64,000 nt of DNA, taken from positions 96,742 to 160,741 of the forward strand of contig NZ_NFLQ01000006.1 of the NCBI RefSeq assembly GCF_002160985.1, written 5' to 3'. Both the position numbers and the translations under genes were made by a program. Origin of the DNA: Lachnoclostridium sp. An118. GTDB lineage: Bacteria; Bacillota; Clostridia; Lachnospirales; Lachnospiraceae. The notes under the pieces are model-generated. The model made no database searches, was not told where the DNA came from, and saw nothing but the letters and a program-made list of their open reading frames with translations. Of this stretch, positions 50,027 through 58,428 are shown one piece after another. How positions within the stretch are numbered: the first letter of the stretch is position 1; each line of letters begins with the position of its first letter.

Positions 50027-52663
50027 TTAGAGCTGGTTTTCCAGCACTTCTTTTGCTTTCTGCAGGGCCTCATCAATGCCGGCAGGGTTCTTTCCTCCTG
50101 CCTGAGCCATATTCGGACGGCCGCCTCCGCCTCCGCCGACGCAGGAAGCGATGGCTTTGATCAGGTTGCCCGCATGGGCGCCTGCCTTGACAGCTCCTTC
50201 AGTAGCCGTGGCCATCAGGTTTACCTTGCCGCCCGCATCGGAAGCGAGCACGACCACGCTCTCTCCCAGCTTCTCCTTGAGCTGGTCTCCTAAATCTCTC
50301 AGGCCGTTCATGTCAGCGCCGGGGGCCTTGGCAGCCAGGAAGTTTATGCCTTTCACCTCAGTCACCTGGTCCGTCACATCGCCCATGGACTCTTTTGCGA
50401 GCCTGCTCTTCAATCCCTCCACCTCACTGTGGAGCTCCTTGTTTTCAGCGAGCATGTGGGAGAGCCGCTCCTCCAGCTTGTCCGGTGTGGTCTTAAGGAG
50501 CTTTGCGGATTTTTCCAGCCGCTCCTCCAGCTCATCATAGTACCTGAGAAGGCCCTTGGATGTGAGGGCCTCGATCCTGCGCACACCGGCAGCCACACCT
50601 GTCTCAGAGATGATCTTGAAGGCCGTGATAACGCCCGTGTTGTCCACATGGGTACCGCCGCAGAACTCCTTGGAGAAATCGCCCATGCTCACCACCCGGA
50701 CGATATCGCCGTACTTCTCCCCGAAGAGAGCGGCGGCTCCTGTCTTTCTGGCCTCCTCGACAGGCATGTTCTCAGCCTTCACGGGCAGACAGTTCATGAT
50801 CTGCTCATTGACGATGGCTTCCACCCTTTTCAGCTCTTCCTTCGTCATGGCCGAGAAATGGGTAAAGTCAAAGCGGAGCCTGTATTCATTGACAGAGGAC
50901 CCGGCCTGCTCCACATGTGTCCCCAGCACCTGGCGCAGGGCCTGCTGGAGAAGATGTGTCGCGCTGTGGTTCCTTGCGGAGAGGGCACGCTTCTCCTGGT
51001 CGACCTCCAGGGCGGCCTTGTCTCCCACCTTCAGCATGCCGCTCACCACGTGCCCCACATGGCCGATCTTTCCGCCCAGGAGCTTGATGGTATCCTCCAC
51101 CTGGAAGAGGCCGTCCTCCGTGCGTATCACGCCGTTGTCCGCCTCCTGGCCGCCGCTTGTGGCGTAAAACGGTGTCTCTTTTACAAACACAGTACCTTTC
51201 TCGCCGTCAGACAGAGCGTCCACCACCTCGTCCTCCGTTGTCAGGACTGTGATCTCCGAGTCATAGGTCAGGTGGTCGTAGCCCACAAATGTGCTGGTCA
51301 CAGAGGGATCGATGGACTCGTACACCGTCACGTCGGCGCCCATGTAGTTGGTCTCGCCAAAGGTGCCCTTTGCCCGCTCCTTCTGAGCCCTGGCGGCCTT
51401 CTCAAAGCCCTCCTCATCGATGGAAAATCCTTTTTCTTCGAGGATTTCTCTCGTCAGGTCCACAGGGAAGCCATATGTGTCGTAGAGACGGAATGCCTCC
51501 CCGCCGGAGAGGACGCGGCTTCCCTCTTTCTCCATCTGAGACTCCAGCCCCTCCAGGATGGAAAGGCCCTGGTCAATGGTCTTGTTAAACTGCTCTTCCT
51601 CCTTTGTGATCACCTTGAAGATGAAGTCCCTCTTCTCCTCCAACTCCGGATATCCGTCCTTGGAGCCGTCGATGACCGTCTGGGCCAGCTCTACCAGGAA
51701 CTCTCCCCTGATGCCGAGGAGCCGTCCGTGGCGGCAGGCGCGGCGGAGGAGACGGCGCAGCACATAGCCCCTTCCGCTGTTGGAGGGCATGATGCCGTCA
51801 GATATCATAAAGGTCACAGAACGGATGTGGTCCGTGATGACGCGGATGGACACGTCAGTGGCGTAATCCTTCTCGTACTCCTTGCCCGCAAGGCGGCACA
51901 CATGTTCCCTGAGAGCCCGGATCGTGTCCACGTCGAACATGGAGTCCACACCCTGCACGATACAGGCCAGACGCTCCAGGCCCATGCCGGTGTCAATATT
52001 TTTCTGCTCCAGCTCTGTATAGTTTCCCTGTCCGTCATTGTCAAACTGGGTGAACACATTGTTCCATATTTCCATATAGCGGTCGCAGTCGCAGCCTACC
52101 GTGCAGTCCGGCTTTCCGCAGCCGTACTCCTTCCCCCGGTCATAGTAGACCTCCGAGCAGGGACCGCAGGGACCGCTTCCGTGCTCCCAGAAATTGTCCT
52201 CTTTGCCGAAGCGGAATATCCTGTCCTCCGGGATACCGATCTGCTTGTTCCATATCTCCCACGCCTCATCGTCATCCACATAAACGGAGGGATACAGGCG
52301 GTCCGGGTCAAGTCCCACCACCTCTGTCAGGAACTCCCAGGTCCAGGCGATGGACTCCTTCTTAAAATAGTCGCCAAAGGAAAAGTTGCCCAGCATCTCA
52401 AAGAAGGTGCCGTGGCGGGCCGTCTTTCCTACATTTTCAATATCTCCGGTGCGGATACATTTCTGGCAGGTGGTCACTCTCTTTCTCGGAGGGATTTCCT
52501 GACCTGTAAAGTAGGGCTTCAGAGGTGCCATACCGGAATTGATCAGCAGAAGGCTTTTATCGTTGTGGGGCACAAGCGAGAAGCTCTTCATCGCCAGATG
52601 TCCCTTGCTCTCGAAAAATGTAAGAAACATTCTCCTTAATTCATTTACACCGTATTTTTGCAT
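50027..52663 (-). CDS. alaS: Alanyl-tRNA synthetase
   Basis: Class II synthetase of 878 residues, normal length. N-terminal catalytic core (SKGHLAMKSFSLVP, LLINSGMAPLKPYFTGQ, GNFSFGDYFKKE), tRNA-binding middle part, editing domain with HSATH (about 560) and CGGTH (about 660) zinc ligands, and C-terminal DHHA1-type C-Ala domain (GGGGGGRPNMAQAGG). No T-box leader: only about 45 nt separate the gene from the upstream terminator, and a perfect consensus SigA promoter is present. Confidence 0.98.
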   Translation of the reverse strand: MQKYGVNELRRMFLTFFESKGHLAMKSFSLVPHNDKSLLLINSGMAPLKPYFTGQEIPPRKRVTTCQKCIRTGDIENVGKTARHGTFFEMLGNFSFGDYFKKESIAWTWEFLTEVVGLDPDRLYPSVYVDDDEAWEIWNKQIGIPEDRIFRFGKEDNFWEHGSGPCGPCSEVYYDRGKEYGCGKPDCTVGCDCDRYMEIWNNVFTQFDNDGQGNYTELEQKNIDTGMGLERLACIVQGVDSMFDVDTIRALREHVCRLAGKEYEKDYATDVSIRVITDHIRSVTFMISDGIMPSNSGRGYVLRRLLRRACRHGRLLGIRGEFLVELAQTVIDGSKDGYPELEEKRDFIFKVITKEEEQFNKTIDQGLSILEGLESQMEKEGSRVLSGGEAFRLYDTYGFPVDLTREILEEKGFSIDEEGFEKAARAQKERAKGTFGETNYMGADVTVYESIDPSVTSTFVGYDHLTYDSEITVLTTEDEVVDALSDGEKGTVFVKETPFYATSGGQEADNGVIRTEDGLFQVEDTIKLLGGKIGHVGHVVSGMLKVGDKAALEVDQEKRALSARNHSATHLLQQALRQVLGTHVEQAGSSVNEYRLRFDFTHFSAMTKEELKRVEAIVNEQIMNCLPVKAENMPVEEARKTGAAALFGEKYGDIVRVVSMGDFSKEFCGGTHVDNTGVITAFKIISETGVAAGVRRIEALTSKGLLRYYDELEERLEKSAKLLKTTPDKLEERLSHMLAENKELHSEVEGLKSRLAKESMGDVTDQVTEVKGINFLAAKAPGADMNGLRDLGDQLKEKLGESVVVLASDAGGKVNLMATATEGAVKAGAHAGNLIKAIASCVGGGGGGRPNMAQAGGKNPAGIDEALQKAKEVLENQL

Positions 52664-52695
52664 AGTTTCCTCCTAAATTTTCAAACTAACATCTA

Positions 52696-52724
52696 ATTAT
52701 AAATAGAACCCCGGCGTTTGTCAA
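52696..52724 (-). promoter_or_regulatory. Consensus SigA promoter of alaS
   Basis: Minus strand TTGACA (52719-52724), 17 bp, TATAAT (52696-52701): exact consensus. The -35 hexamer lies in the loop and top of the upstream terminator hairpin. Confidence 0.85.
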
Positions 52725-52732
52725 CGCCGGGG
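52709..52732 (-). terminator. Terminator of the hydrogenase-like gene
   Basis: Perfect 10-bp stem CCCCGGCGTT/AACGCCGGGG with a 4-nt loop, followed on the minus strand by TTCTATTTAT, 12 nt after the gene's stop. Confidence 0.75.
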
Positions 52733-52743
52733 CATTTCACCGC

Positions 52744-54258
52744 CTATTTCAGCTCTATCTCTTCCAGCTCCTTTGGAGGCACCTGTCTGGAGGACGCCTT
52801 CACGAAATCCTGGATCTTCTTCTGGGCCTTCGGCACAGGGATATTCGTGCCGGCTCCGGCCACACAGCCGCCGGGGCAGCCCATGCCCTCGATGAGGCAG
52901 CCGTTCATCCTGCCCGCCTTGGCCAGAGTCAGGATCTTCTTGCAGTCTGCAAGTCCCTCTGCATGCTCGATATTCACCTGCACATCCGGGTAGTAGGTGT
53001 TGATGCACTTCCTGATGGCATCCGCCACTCCGCCAGCCACCGCGTAGCCGCGTCCTGCGCCTGTGGCGTTGTGGAAGGAGGACTCTGCGGAGTACTGGGT
53101 AAGGTCGATGTCCTTCGCGTCGAACATGGCCTGGAGCTCCTCAAAGGTCACCACGAAATCCACGTCGCTGCGGACAGTCCTTCTCATAGCCTCCAGCTTC
53201 TTGGCCGCGCAGGGACCAATGAAGACTACCTTGGCGTCCGGATGCTCCTGCTTGATGGTCCTGGCTGTAGCCACCATGGGCGTCAGCTCCTGTGATACCT
53301 CGTCGATGAGGTCAGGGAAGAACTTCTTCGCCAGCATCGCCCAGGAGGGACAGCAGGAGGTGAGGAGGAAGGGAAGCTCCCCTGTAGTCACTTTCTCCAC
53401 ATAGTGGTGGGCCTCCGCGATAGCGCCGATGTCCGCACCCAGGGCCACCTCGTACACCTCTTTAAAGCCCAGCTCCATGAGAGCCGCCTTCAGATTTCTC
53501 GGTGTGATATTGTCGCCAAACTGCCCGTAGAAGGCGGGCGCGATCTCCGCGATGATATAGTCTCCCTCTGTCAGCGCTCTGGCCAGCTGAAAGATCTGGG
53601 ACTTGTCAGAGATGGCCCCGAAGGGACAGTTCACCATGCACATGCCGCAGGAAACGCATTTCTCATTATCAATATAGGCCCGCCCCATCTTGTCGGAGAC
53701 AATAGCTCCCACGCCGCAGGCCTTCTGGCAGGGGCGCTCCTTTTTCGCAATGGCGTCATAGGGGCAGACAGACTTACACTTTCCGCACTTGATACATTTG
53801 GACTGGTCGATAAAGGATTTCCCATTCACAAAGGAGATGGCCCCCTTCGGACAGACCTCCATACAGGGGTGGGCCAGACAGCCCTTGCACATATTGCTGA
53901 CCTCGTATCCCTTCTCCTCACAGGCCTCGCAGGCAGACGGGATCACCTGCATGAGCGGCGGCTCATAATATTTGTCGGAGATATTGCTGGCCTCAACTCC
54001 CGCCGTAAGATGGACCGGCTTGTTCTCCGGGCGCAGGGACAGTCCCATGGCCAGCCGGAGTCTCTCGCGGACGATAGCCCTGGCTCTGTACACGCTCTCC
54101 CGGTACTTGATCTTCGTGTCCTCGTTTACCATTTTATATGGAATGGCTTCCATGTCATCGTTTAGCGTCTCCGGGTTGGATTTAAATCCAAGCCTTGCGA
54201 CCTCCTCGAATACCTTCCGGCGCAGTCTCCGCACCGTTGTATCCAATCCTCTCATCAT
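52744..54258 (-). CDS. [FeFe]-hydrogenase-like iron-sulfur protein (group B type)
   Basis: A 504-residue protein. Residues 100-215 carry ferredoxin-type clusters (CKGCLAHPCMEVCP, CIKCGKCKSVCP, CQKACGVGA, CVSCGMCMVNCP). Residues 230-490 are the hydrogenase H domain: L1 LTSCCPSWAML, L2 IGPCAAKKLEAMR, L3 EGMGCPGGCVAGAGTN. The H-cluster cysteines are present. L2 begins GPC instead of MPC and L3 ends GAGTN instead of GGGQP, so it belongs with the group B, uncharacterised hydrogenases. It probably interconverts protons and H2 with ferredoxin, which would link to Rnf. Own promoter and terminator. Confidence 0.88.
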   Translation of the reverse strand: MMRGLDTTVRRLRRKVFEEVARLGFKSNPETLNDDMEAIPYKMVNEDTKIKYRESVYRARAIVRERLRLAMGLSLRPENKPVHLTAGVEASNISDKYYEPPLMQVIPSACEACEEKGYEVSNMCKGCLAHPCMEVCPKGAISFVNGKSFIDQSKCIKCGKCKSVCPYDAIAKKERPCQKACGVGAIVSDKMGRAYIDNEKCVSCGMCMVNCPFGAISDKSQIFQLARALTEGDYIIAEIAPAFYGQFGDNITPRNLKAALMELGFKEVYEVALGADIGAIAEAHHYVEKVTTGELPFLLTSCCPSWAMLAKKFFPDLIDEVSQELTPMVATARTIKQEHPDAKVVFIGPCAAKKLEAMRRTVRSDVDFVVTFEELQAMFDAKDIDLTQYSAESSFHNATGAGRGYAVAGGVADAIRKCINTYYPDVQVNIEHAEGLADCKKILTLAKAGRMNGCLIEGMGCPGGCVAGAGTNIPVPKAQKKIQDFVKASSRQVPPKELEEIELK

Positions 54259-54321
54259 AAAGTGGTCTCCTCCTGTAATTGAACTTTTGCCCCCTCGTCA
54301 AAAGGGCTTTTCTTCATTACA

Positions 54322-54350
54322 ACTATAGCGGGCTGTTAATTTTCTGTCAA
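54322..54350 (-). promoter_or_regulatory. SigA promoter of the hydrogenase-like gene
   Basis: Minus strand TTGACA (54345-54350), 17 bp, TATAGT (54322-54327), about 65 nt before the gene. Confidence 0.75.
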
Positions 54351-54389
54351 GAACACGGTGTGTACAAAATCAGGAACATGGAACCGGTC

Positions 54390-56777
54390 CTATCTCCCGA
54401 ACAGCTCCTGGGCATAGTAGACCGACTGCATGGCGTCCTTCCCGTAGAAATCAGCCCCGATCATGTCCGCGTACTCCTGGTTCAGCACAGCGCCTCCCAC
54501 CATGACCCGGCAGTCCGGCCTGGCCTCCTTCAGCTGGCGGATCGTCTCCTCCATACTGCCCACGGTGGTGGTCATGAGGGCGGAGAGCCCCACCAGACGG
54601 ACCTCCTCCTCCATCGCCTTCCGCACGATATCCTCCGGGGGCACATCCTTCCCCATGTCGATCACGTCAAAGCTGTAATTTTCCAGGAGTACCTTCACGA
54701 TGTTTTTCCCGATATCATGTATATCCCCCTTGACAGTCGCCAGGATGATCTTCTCCTTCTTCTCAGTGGAAGCTCCGCTCTCCTCCAGCCTGTCCCTTAG
54801 CACGGCAAAGGCATTTTTGGCCGCGTCAGCGCTCATGAGGAGCTGCGGCAGGAAGACAGTCCCCCTCTCGAAGCCCTTCCCCACCTGGTCCAAAGCCGGG
54901 ATCAGCTCACTGTCGATGATGGCAAGGGGGGGCTGCTCCTTCACCAGCTCCCTGGTGATGGCGGAGGCATCCTCCTTCAGCCCCTTCTCTATGGCCGCTC
55001 TCAGTGAGAGAGAGGACGGTCCTGCCTGGGCCGACGTATCCGCCTGTACAGTGCCGTACTCCCGGATATACTCCTCACAGTTGGCGTCAAAGCCCATGAG
55101 GGCGCAGTAGGCATAGTAGGACTTCATCATCTCGGCGGAGGAGGGATTGATGATGCCGGCTGTGAGGCCGCTCTGCAGGGCCATCGTATAGAAATTCGCA
55201 TTGATGACCGCCCTGCCCGGCAGGCCAAAGGAGATGTTGGACACGCCGAGGACAGTCCGGACGCCGTATCTTTCCCTAACCAGCCGGAGGGCCTCCAGGG
55301 TCGTCCTGGCGCCATCCGGGTCGGAACTGATAGTCATGGCCAGCACATCGATGACGATGTCTTTTTTCTCTATCCCGTATTTTCCGGCCTCCTCTATGAT
55401 CCTTCCGGCAATCCGGGCCCGCCCCTCAGCGTCCGATGGAATGCCCTCCTCATCCAGGGTCAGGCCCACCACCACGCCGCCGTACTTTTTCACGAGCGGG
55501 AAGACCTGGTCCATGGACTCCTGCTTGCCGTTGACTGAGTTGATCATGGGCTTTCCGTTGTACATCCTCATGGCCGCCTCCATAGCCTGGGGGTCCACTG
55601 TGTCGATCTGCAGGGGCAGGCTGGTGATGCTCTGCAGCTCTCCCACCACATCCTGCATCATGGATTTCTCATCTATATCGGGCAGCCCCACGTTCACATC
55701 CAGGATGTGGGCGCCCTTCTCCTGCTGGGTGACCGCCTCCTTCAGGATGTATTCCATATCATGGTCCTTCAGGGCCTGCCGGAACCTCTTTTTTCCTGTG
55801 GGGTTGATGCGCTCTCCGATGATGACCGGCTTATCCCCCAGGAGCACCGCCCGCCCGTAGGAGGAGACGATGGTATGGGACTTCCTGACAGGGGACTTCA
55901 CCTCCATTCCCCGGCAAAGCCTGGTCATCTCCCGAATGTGGGCCGGGGTAGTGCCGCAGCACCCGCCGACAGCGCAGGCCCCCATCTCCACGATCTTTTT
56001 CATGGAGGAGGCGAACTCCTCCGGGGCCACGTCGTACACGGTGCGTCCGTCCCGCTGCCTGGGCAGCCCCGCGTTAGGCTTTACGATCACTGGAAGGGAG
56101 GTGTACTTCATGATATCCTCCAGGATGGGGAGCATCTGCTCCGGGCCCAGACCGCAGTTGATGCCGAGGGCGTCCACCCTGAGTCCCTCCAGCATGGAGA
56201 CGGCGGCAGCCACGTCTCCCCCTGTCAGCAGCTTCCCTTTCTCGTCAAATATCATGGTGACGAAGACAGGGAGGGATGTGTGCTCCTTCGCCCCCAGCAC
56301 GGCAGCCTTCATCTCGTACATGTCGCTCATGGTCTCAATATGGATCAGGTCCGCCCCGGCGGCCTCCCCATACCCGGCGGCCTCCCCGAAGGCGGACAGG
56401 GCCGTCTCAAAATCCAGGTCCCCCAGAGGCTTCAAGAGCTTTCCCGTGGGCCCTATATCCATAGCCACATAGACCTTCCTGTCATCGCGCACGCCCAGCC
56501 AGGCGCCCTCCTTGGCGCTCACCACGGCGGCTGTGATGATGTCCTCCAGGTCATACTCGCTGCTGTGGAATTTGAGGGCATTGGCTCCGAATGTGTTGGT
56601 GAGGACAATGTCGCTCCCGGACTCAAAATACTGCCTGTGTATGTCCACGATATCCTCTGTGTGCTCCAGGTTCCAGGCCTCCGGCAGTTCCCCCGGGCGA
56701 AGTCCCTTCTCCTGGAGAAGGGTTCCCATGCCGCCGTCAAAAAACAGCAGCTCTCTTCCTAATCTATCCAGTATCAT
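54390..56777 (-). CDS. metH: Cobalamin-dependent methionine synthase without activation domain
   Basis: A 795-residue MetH: homocysteine-binding barrel (1-300, zinc ligands in GINCG and GGCCGTTP), methyltetrahydrofolate-binding pterin barrel (about 325-590, VNPTGKKRFRQAL, DVNVGLPDIDE), B12 cap domain (about 600-680) and B12-binding domain with the lower-ligand motif GDIHDIGKN (His, near 695). The SAM-dependent reactivation domain of E. coli MetH is absent here but is encoded by the gene just upstream, which overlaps by 4 nt. Makes methionine from homocysteine and methyl-THF. Confidence 0.95.
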   Translation of the reverse strand: MILDRLGRELLFFDGGMGTLLQEKGLRPGELPEAWNLEHTEDIVDIHRQYFESGSDIVLTNTFGANALKFHSSEYDLEDIITAAVVSAKEGAWLGVRDDRKVYVAMDIGPTGKLLKPLGDLDFETALSAFGEAAGYGEAAGADLIHIETMSDMYEMKAAVLGAKEHTSLPVFVTMIFDEKGKLLTGGDVAAAVSMLEGLRVDALGINCGLGPEQMLPILEDIMKYTSLPVIVKPNAGLPRQRDGRTVYDVAPEEFASSMKKIVEMGACAVGGCCGTTPAHIREMTRLCRGMEVKSPVRKSHTIVSSYGRAVLLGDKPVIIGERINPTGKKRFRQALKDHDMEYILKEAVTQQEKGAHILDVNVGLPDIDEKSMMQDVVGELQSITSLPLQIDTVDPQAMEAAMRMYNGKPMINSVNGKQESMDQVFPLVKKYGGVVVGLTLDEEGIPSDAEGRARIAGRIIEEAGKYGIEKKDIVIDVLAMTISSDPDGARTTLEALRLVRERYGVRTVLGVSNISFGLPGRAVINANFYTMALQSGLTAGIINPSSAEMMKSYYAYCALMGFDANCEEYIREYGTVQADTSAQAGPSSLSLRAAIEKGLKEDASAITRELVKEQPPLAIIDSELIPALDQVGKGFERGTVFLPQLLMSADAAKNAFAVLRDRLEESGASTEKKEKIILATVKGDIHDIGKNIVKVLLENYSFDVIDMGKDVPPEDIVRKAMEEEVRLVGLSALMTTTVGSMEETIRQLKEARPDCRVMVGGAVLNQEYADMIGADFYGKDAMQSVYYAQELFGR

Positions 56778-57427
56778 CCTTCGTTCCTCCGATATATACA
56801 GTCTGTCTTGCCGCAGGCCTCACAGCCCTTTCTGTGGCATGGCTCCTTTACCGTGGAGACCCCGATCACCGCAGTGACGGATTTCACCGGGGTGAGCATG
56901 GAGCTGTCCGTCAAGGAGAGGCCTATCCTCTTCGGCGCCTCCAGCATGGCCAGCAGCTGTCCCTGGTGACAGATGGAGAAGTCACCGTAACCCGGGCTGA
57001 AACGGGGGCGCAGGTATTTGCCCTCACGCTCCAGCTCACGGCCTATCTTCTCCTGCTCCCCGTCCAGATATTCCTCCAGCATGGCGGCGGCACAGGCCTG
57101 GGTCACCACGGCTGCCGCCATGTCTGTCAGGGACTGGCGGCGCATGAGAAGGTCCACCCCCGAGCCCAGGGTGGCCCCCAGCACGACCGCCTGGCAGCAG
57201 CCCTTCATATTCTTCCAGAGACTTCTGCTCTCCACCTCCATACCTCCTATGTCCAGACGCCCCTCTCCGGCTGTCTTCAGGTCAAAGACCCGCCATACGA
57301 TCCTTGGGGATGCAGCTTTCTCCAGCTGGCTGAATGCCGCGGCCACCAGGCGCAGGGTAGCCTCGTCCGCCTCCCTTCGTCCAAAACCAAGATAGCGGAC
57401 TGCCTCCTTTGTCATTGTGTCTGTCAT
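56774..57427 (-). CDS. Separate MetH reactivation-domain protein
   Basis: A 217-residue Met_synt_B12 (AdoMet-binding activation) domain as a free protein. The SAM motif RFSPGYGDF is near 140. The C terminus has four cysteines, CHRKGCEACGKTDC, likely a metal site. In known split systems such a protein re-methylates oxidised cob(II)alamin on MetH using SAM and a reductant. It lies 30 nt after metF and overlaps metH by 4 nt, so the three form one methionine operon. Confidence 0.9.
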   Translation of the reverse strand: MTDTMTKEAVRYLGFGRREADEATLRLVAAAFSQLEKAASPRIVWRVFDLKTAGEGRLDIGGMEVESRSLWKNMKGCCQAVVLGATLGSGVDLLMRRQSLTDMAAAVVTQACAAAMLEEYLDGEQEKIGRELEREGKYLRPRFSPGYGDFSICHQGQLLAMLEAPKRIGLSLTDSSMLTPVKSVTAVIGVSTVKEPCHRKGCEACGKTDCIYRRNEG

Positions 57428-57456
57428 TGTGTCTCCTACATCCTTTCTGTCCTATA

Positions 57457-58326
57457 CTATGCCTTTATGACCTCTGAGAGGCCGTCCATGATGGCCCGGG
57501 CTGTCCGGGGTCTGTTCATGGAATAGATGTGGATATCCTGTATGCCGTTGGCTATCAGGTCAATGATCTGGTCCACGGCGTAGGCGATCCCCGCCTGTTC
57601 CATCGCCGCCGGATGGTCTCCGAACAGGTCCAGGATGGCGCGGAAGCGCTGGGGCAGCACAGTGCCGGACAGAGCGCATATCCGCTTCATCTGCTTTGCG
57701 TTTGTGACGGGCATGATGCCCGGCAGGACAGGCACCGTGATCCCCGCCTCCCGTATCCGGTACAGGAAGCTGTACAGGATACTGTTGTCAAAAAACATCT
57801 GTGTGGTGAGGAAGTCCACGCCGCAGTCCACCTTGTGCTTCAGATGAAGGATATCCTCCTTCTGGGTGGCCGCCTCCACATGGCCCTCCGGGTAGCAGGC
57901 GGCGCCGATACAGAAATCCCCCTCCCTGCGGATATCCTCTATGAGTTCGCTGGCATATCTGTAGTGGTGGGGAAGCGGGAAGGTGACGTCCTCCGGGATA
58001 TCTCCCCGGAGGGCGAGGATATTCTCGATGCCTCTCTCCCGCAATGAGGCGATGACCTGCCGCACCTCCTCCCGGGTGGAGGAGACGCATGTCAGGTGGG
58101 CCAGGCTTGGCACCTGGAAATCCTCTTCGATCCGGGTGGCAATGCGCACCGTGTTCCTGCTCGTTCCTCCTCCCGCGCCGTAGGTGACGCTCATAAAGGC
58201 AGGCTGCAGGGACGCGATCTCCCCGGCCGCCTCCAGCACCGCGTCGTAGCTGTCCTCTGTCTTTGGCGGAAAGACCTCGAAGGAAATATGTATCCCCTCT
58301 CCTCTCAATATATCCTTTATCTTCAT
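57457..58326 (-). CDS. metF: 5,10-Methylenetetrahydrofolate reductase
   Basis: A 289-residue MTHFR barrel: HISFEVFPPKTEDSYD at the N terminus (catalytic Glu), FMSVTYGAGGGTSRNT, ILALRGDIPED and DFLTTQMFFDN are in place. It makes the methyl-THF used by MetH. Start 58326 follows AAAGGAG; the frame to 58347 lacks a site. No SAM riboswitch is present: the glgA terminator ends only about 40 nt upstream, and I found no promoter in that gap. Confidence 0.95.
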   Translation of the reverse strand: MKIKDILRGEGIHISFEVFPPKTEDSYDAVLEAAGEIASLQPAFMSVTYGAGGGTSRNTVRIATRIEEDFQVPSLAHLTCVSSTREEVRQVIASLRERGIENILALRGDIPEDVTFPLPHHYRYASELIEDIRREGDFCIGAACYPEGHVEAATQKEDILHLKHKVDCGVDFLTTQMFFDNSILYSFLYRIREAGITVPVLPGIMPVTNAKQMKRICALSGTVLPQRFRAILDLFGDHPAAMEQAGIAYAVDQIIDLIANGIQDIHIYSMNRPRTARAIMDGLSEVIKA

Positions 58327-58364
58327 GTAAAAACCACTCCTTTGCACACCGGGACCACACTGGT

Positions 58365-58407
58365 AAAAAACAGGCTGCCGCGCCAGATAAACAGGTGCGG
58401 CAGCCTG
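58365..58407 (-). terminator. glgA terminator
   Basis: 11-bp stem CAGGCTGCCGC/GCGGCAGCCTG, followed on the minus strand by TTTTTTACC, 20 nt after the glgA stop. Confidence 0.85.
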
Positions 58408-58428
58408 AGATCCATCCTGTCATGCATC

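Noticed and set aside
50429..52639. A 736-codon open frame on the plus strand
   Set aside because: It is exactly antisense to alaS, His/Leu-rich with no recognisable domain, as expected from a GC-rich gene read backwards.
52664..52743. T-box riboswitch upstream of alaS
   Set aside because: Only about 45 nt of leader; no T-box sequence or specifier loop, and a plain consensus promoter is present.
58327..58428. SAM riboswitch upstream of the metF-metH operon
   Set aside because: The gap is filled by the glgA terminator; no S-box core.
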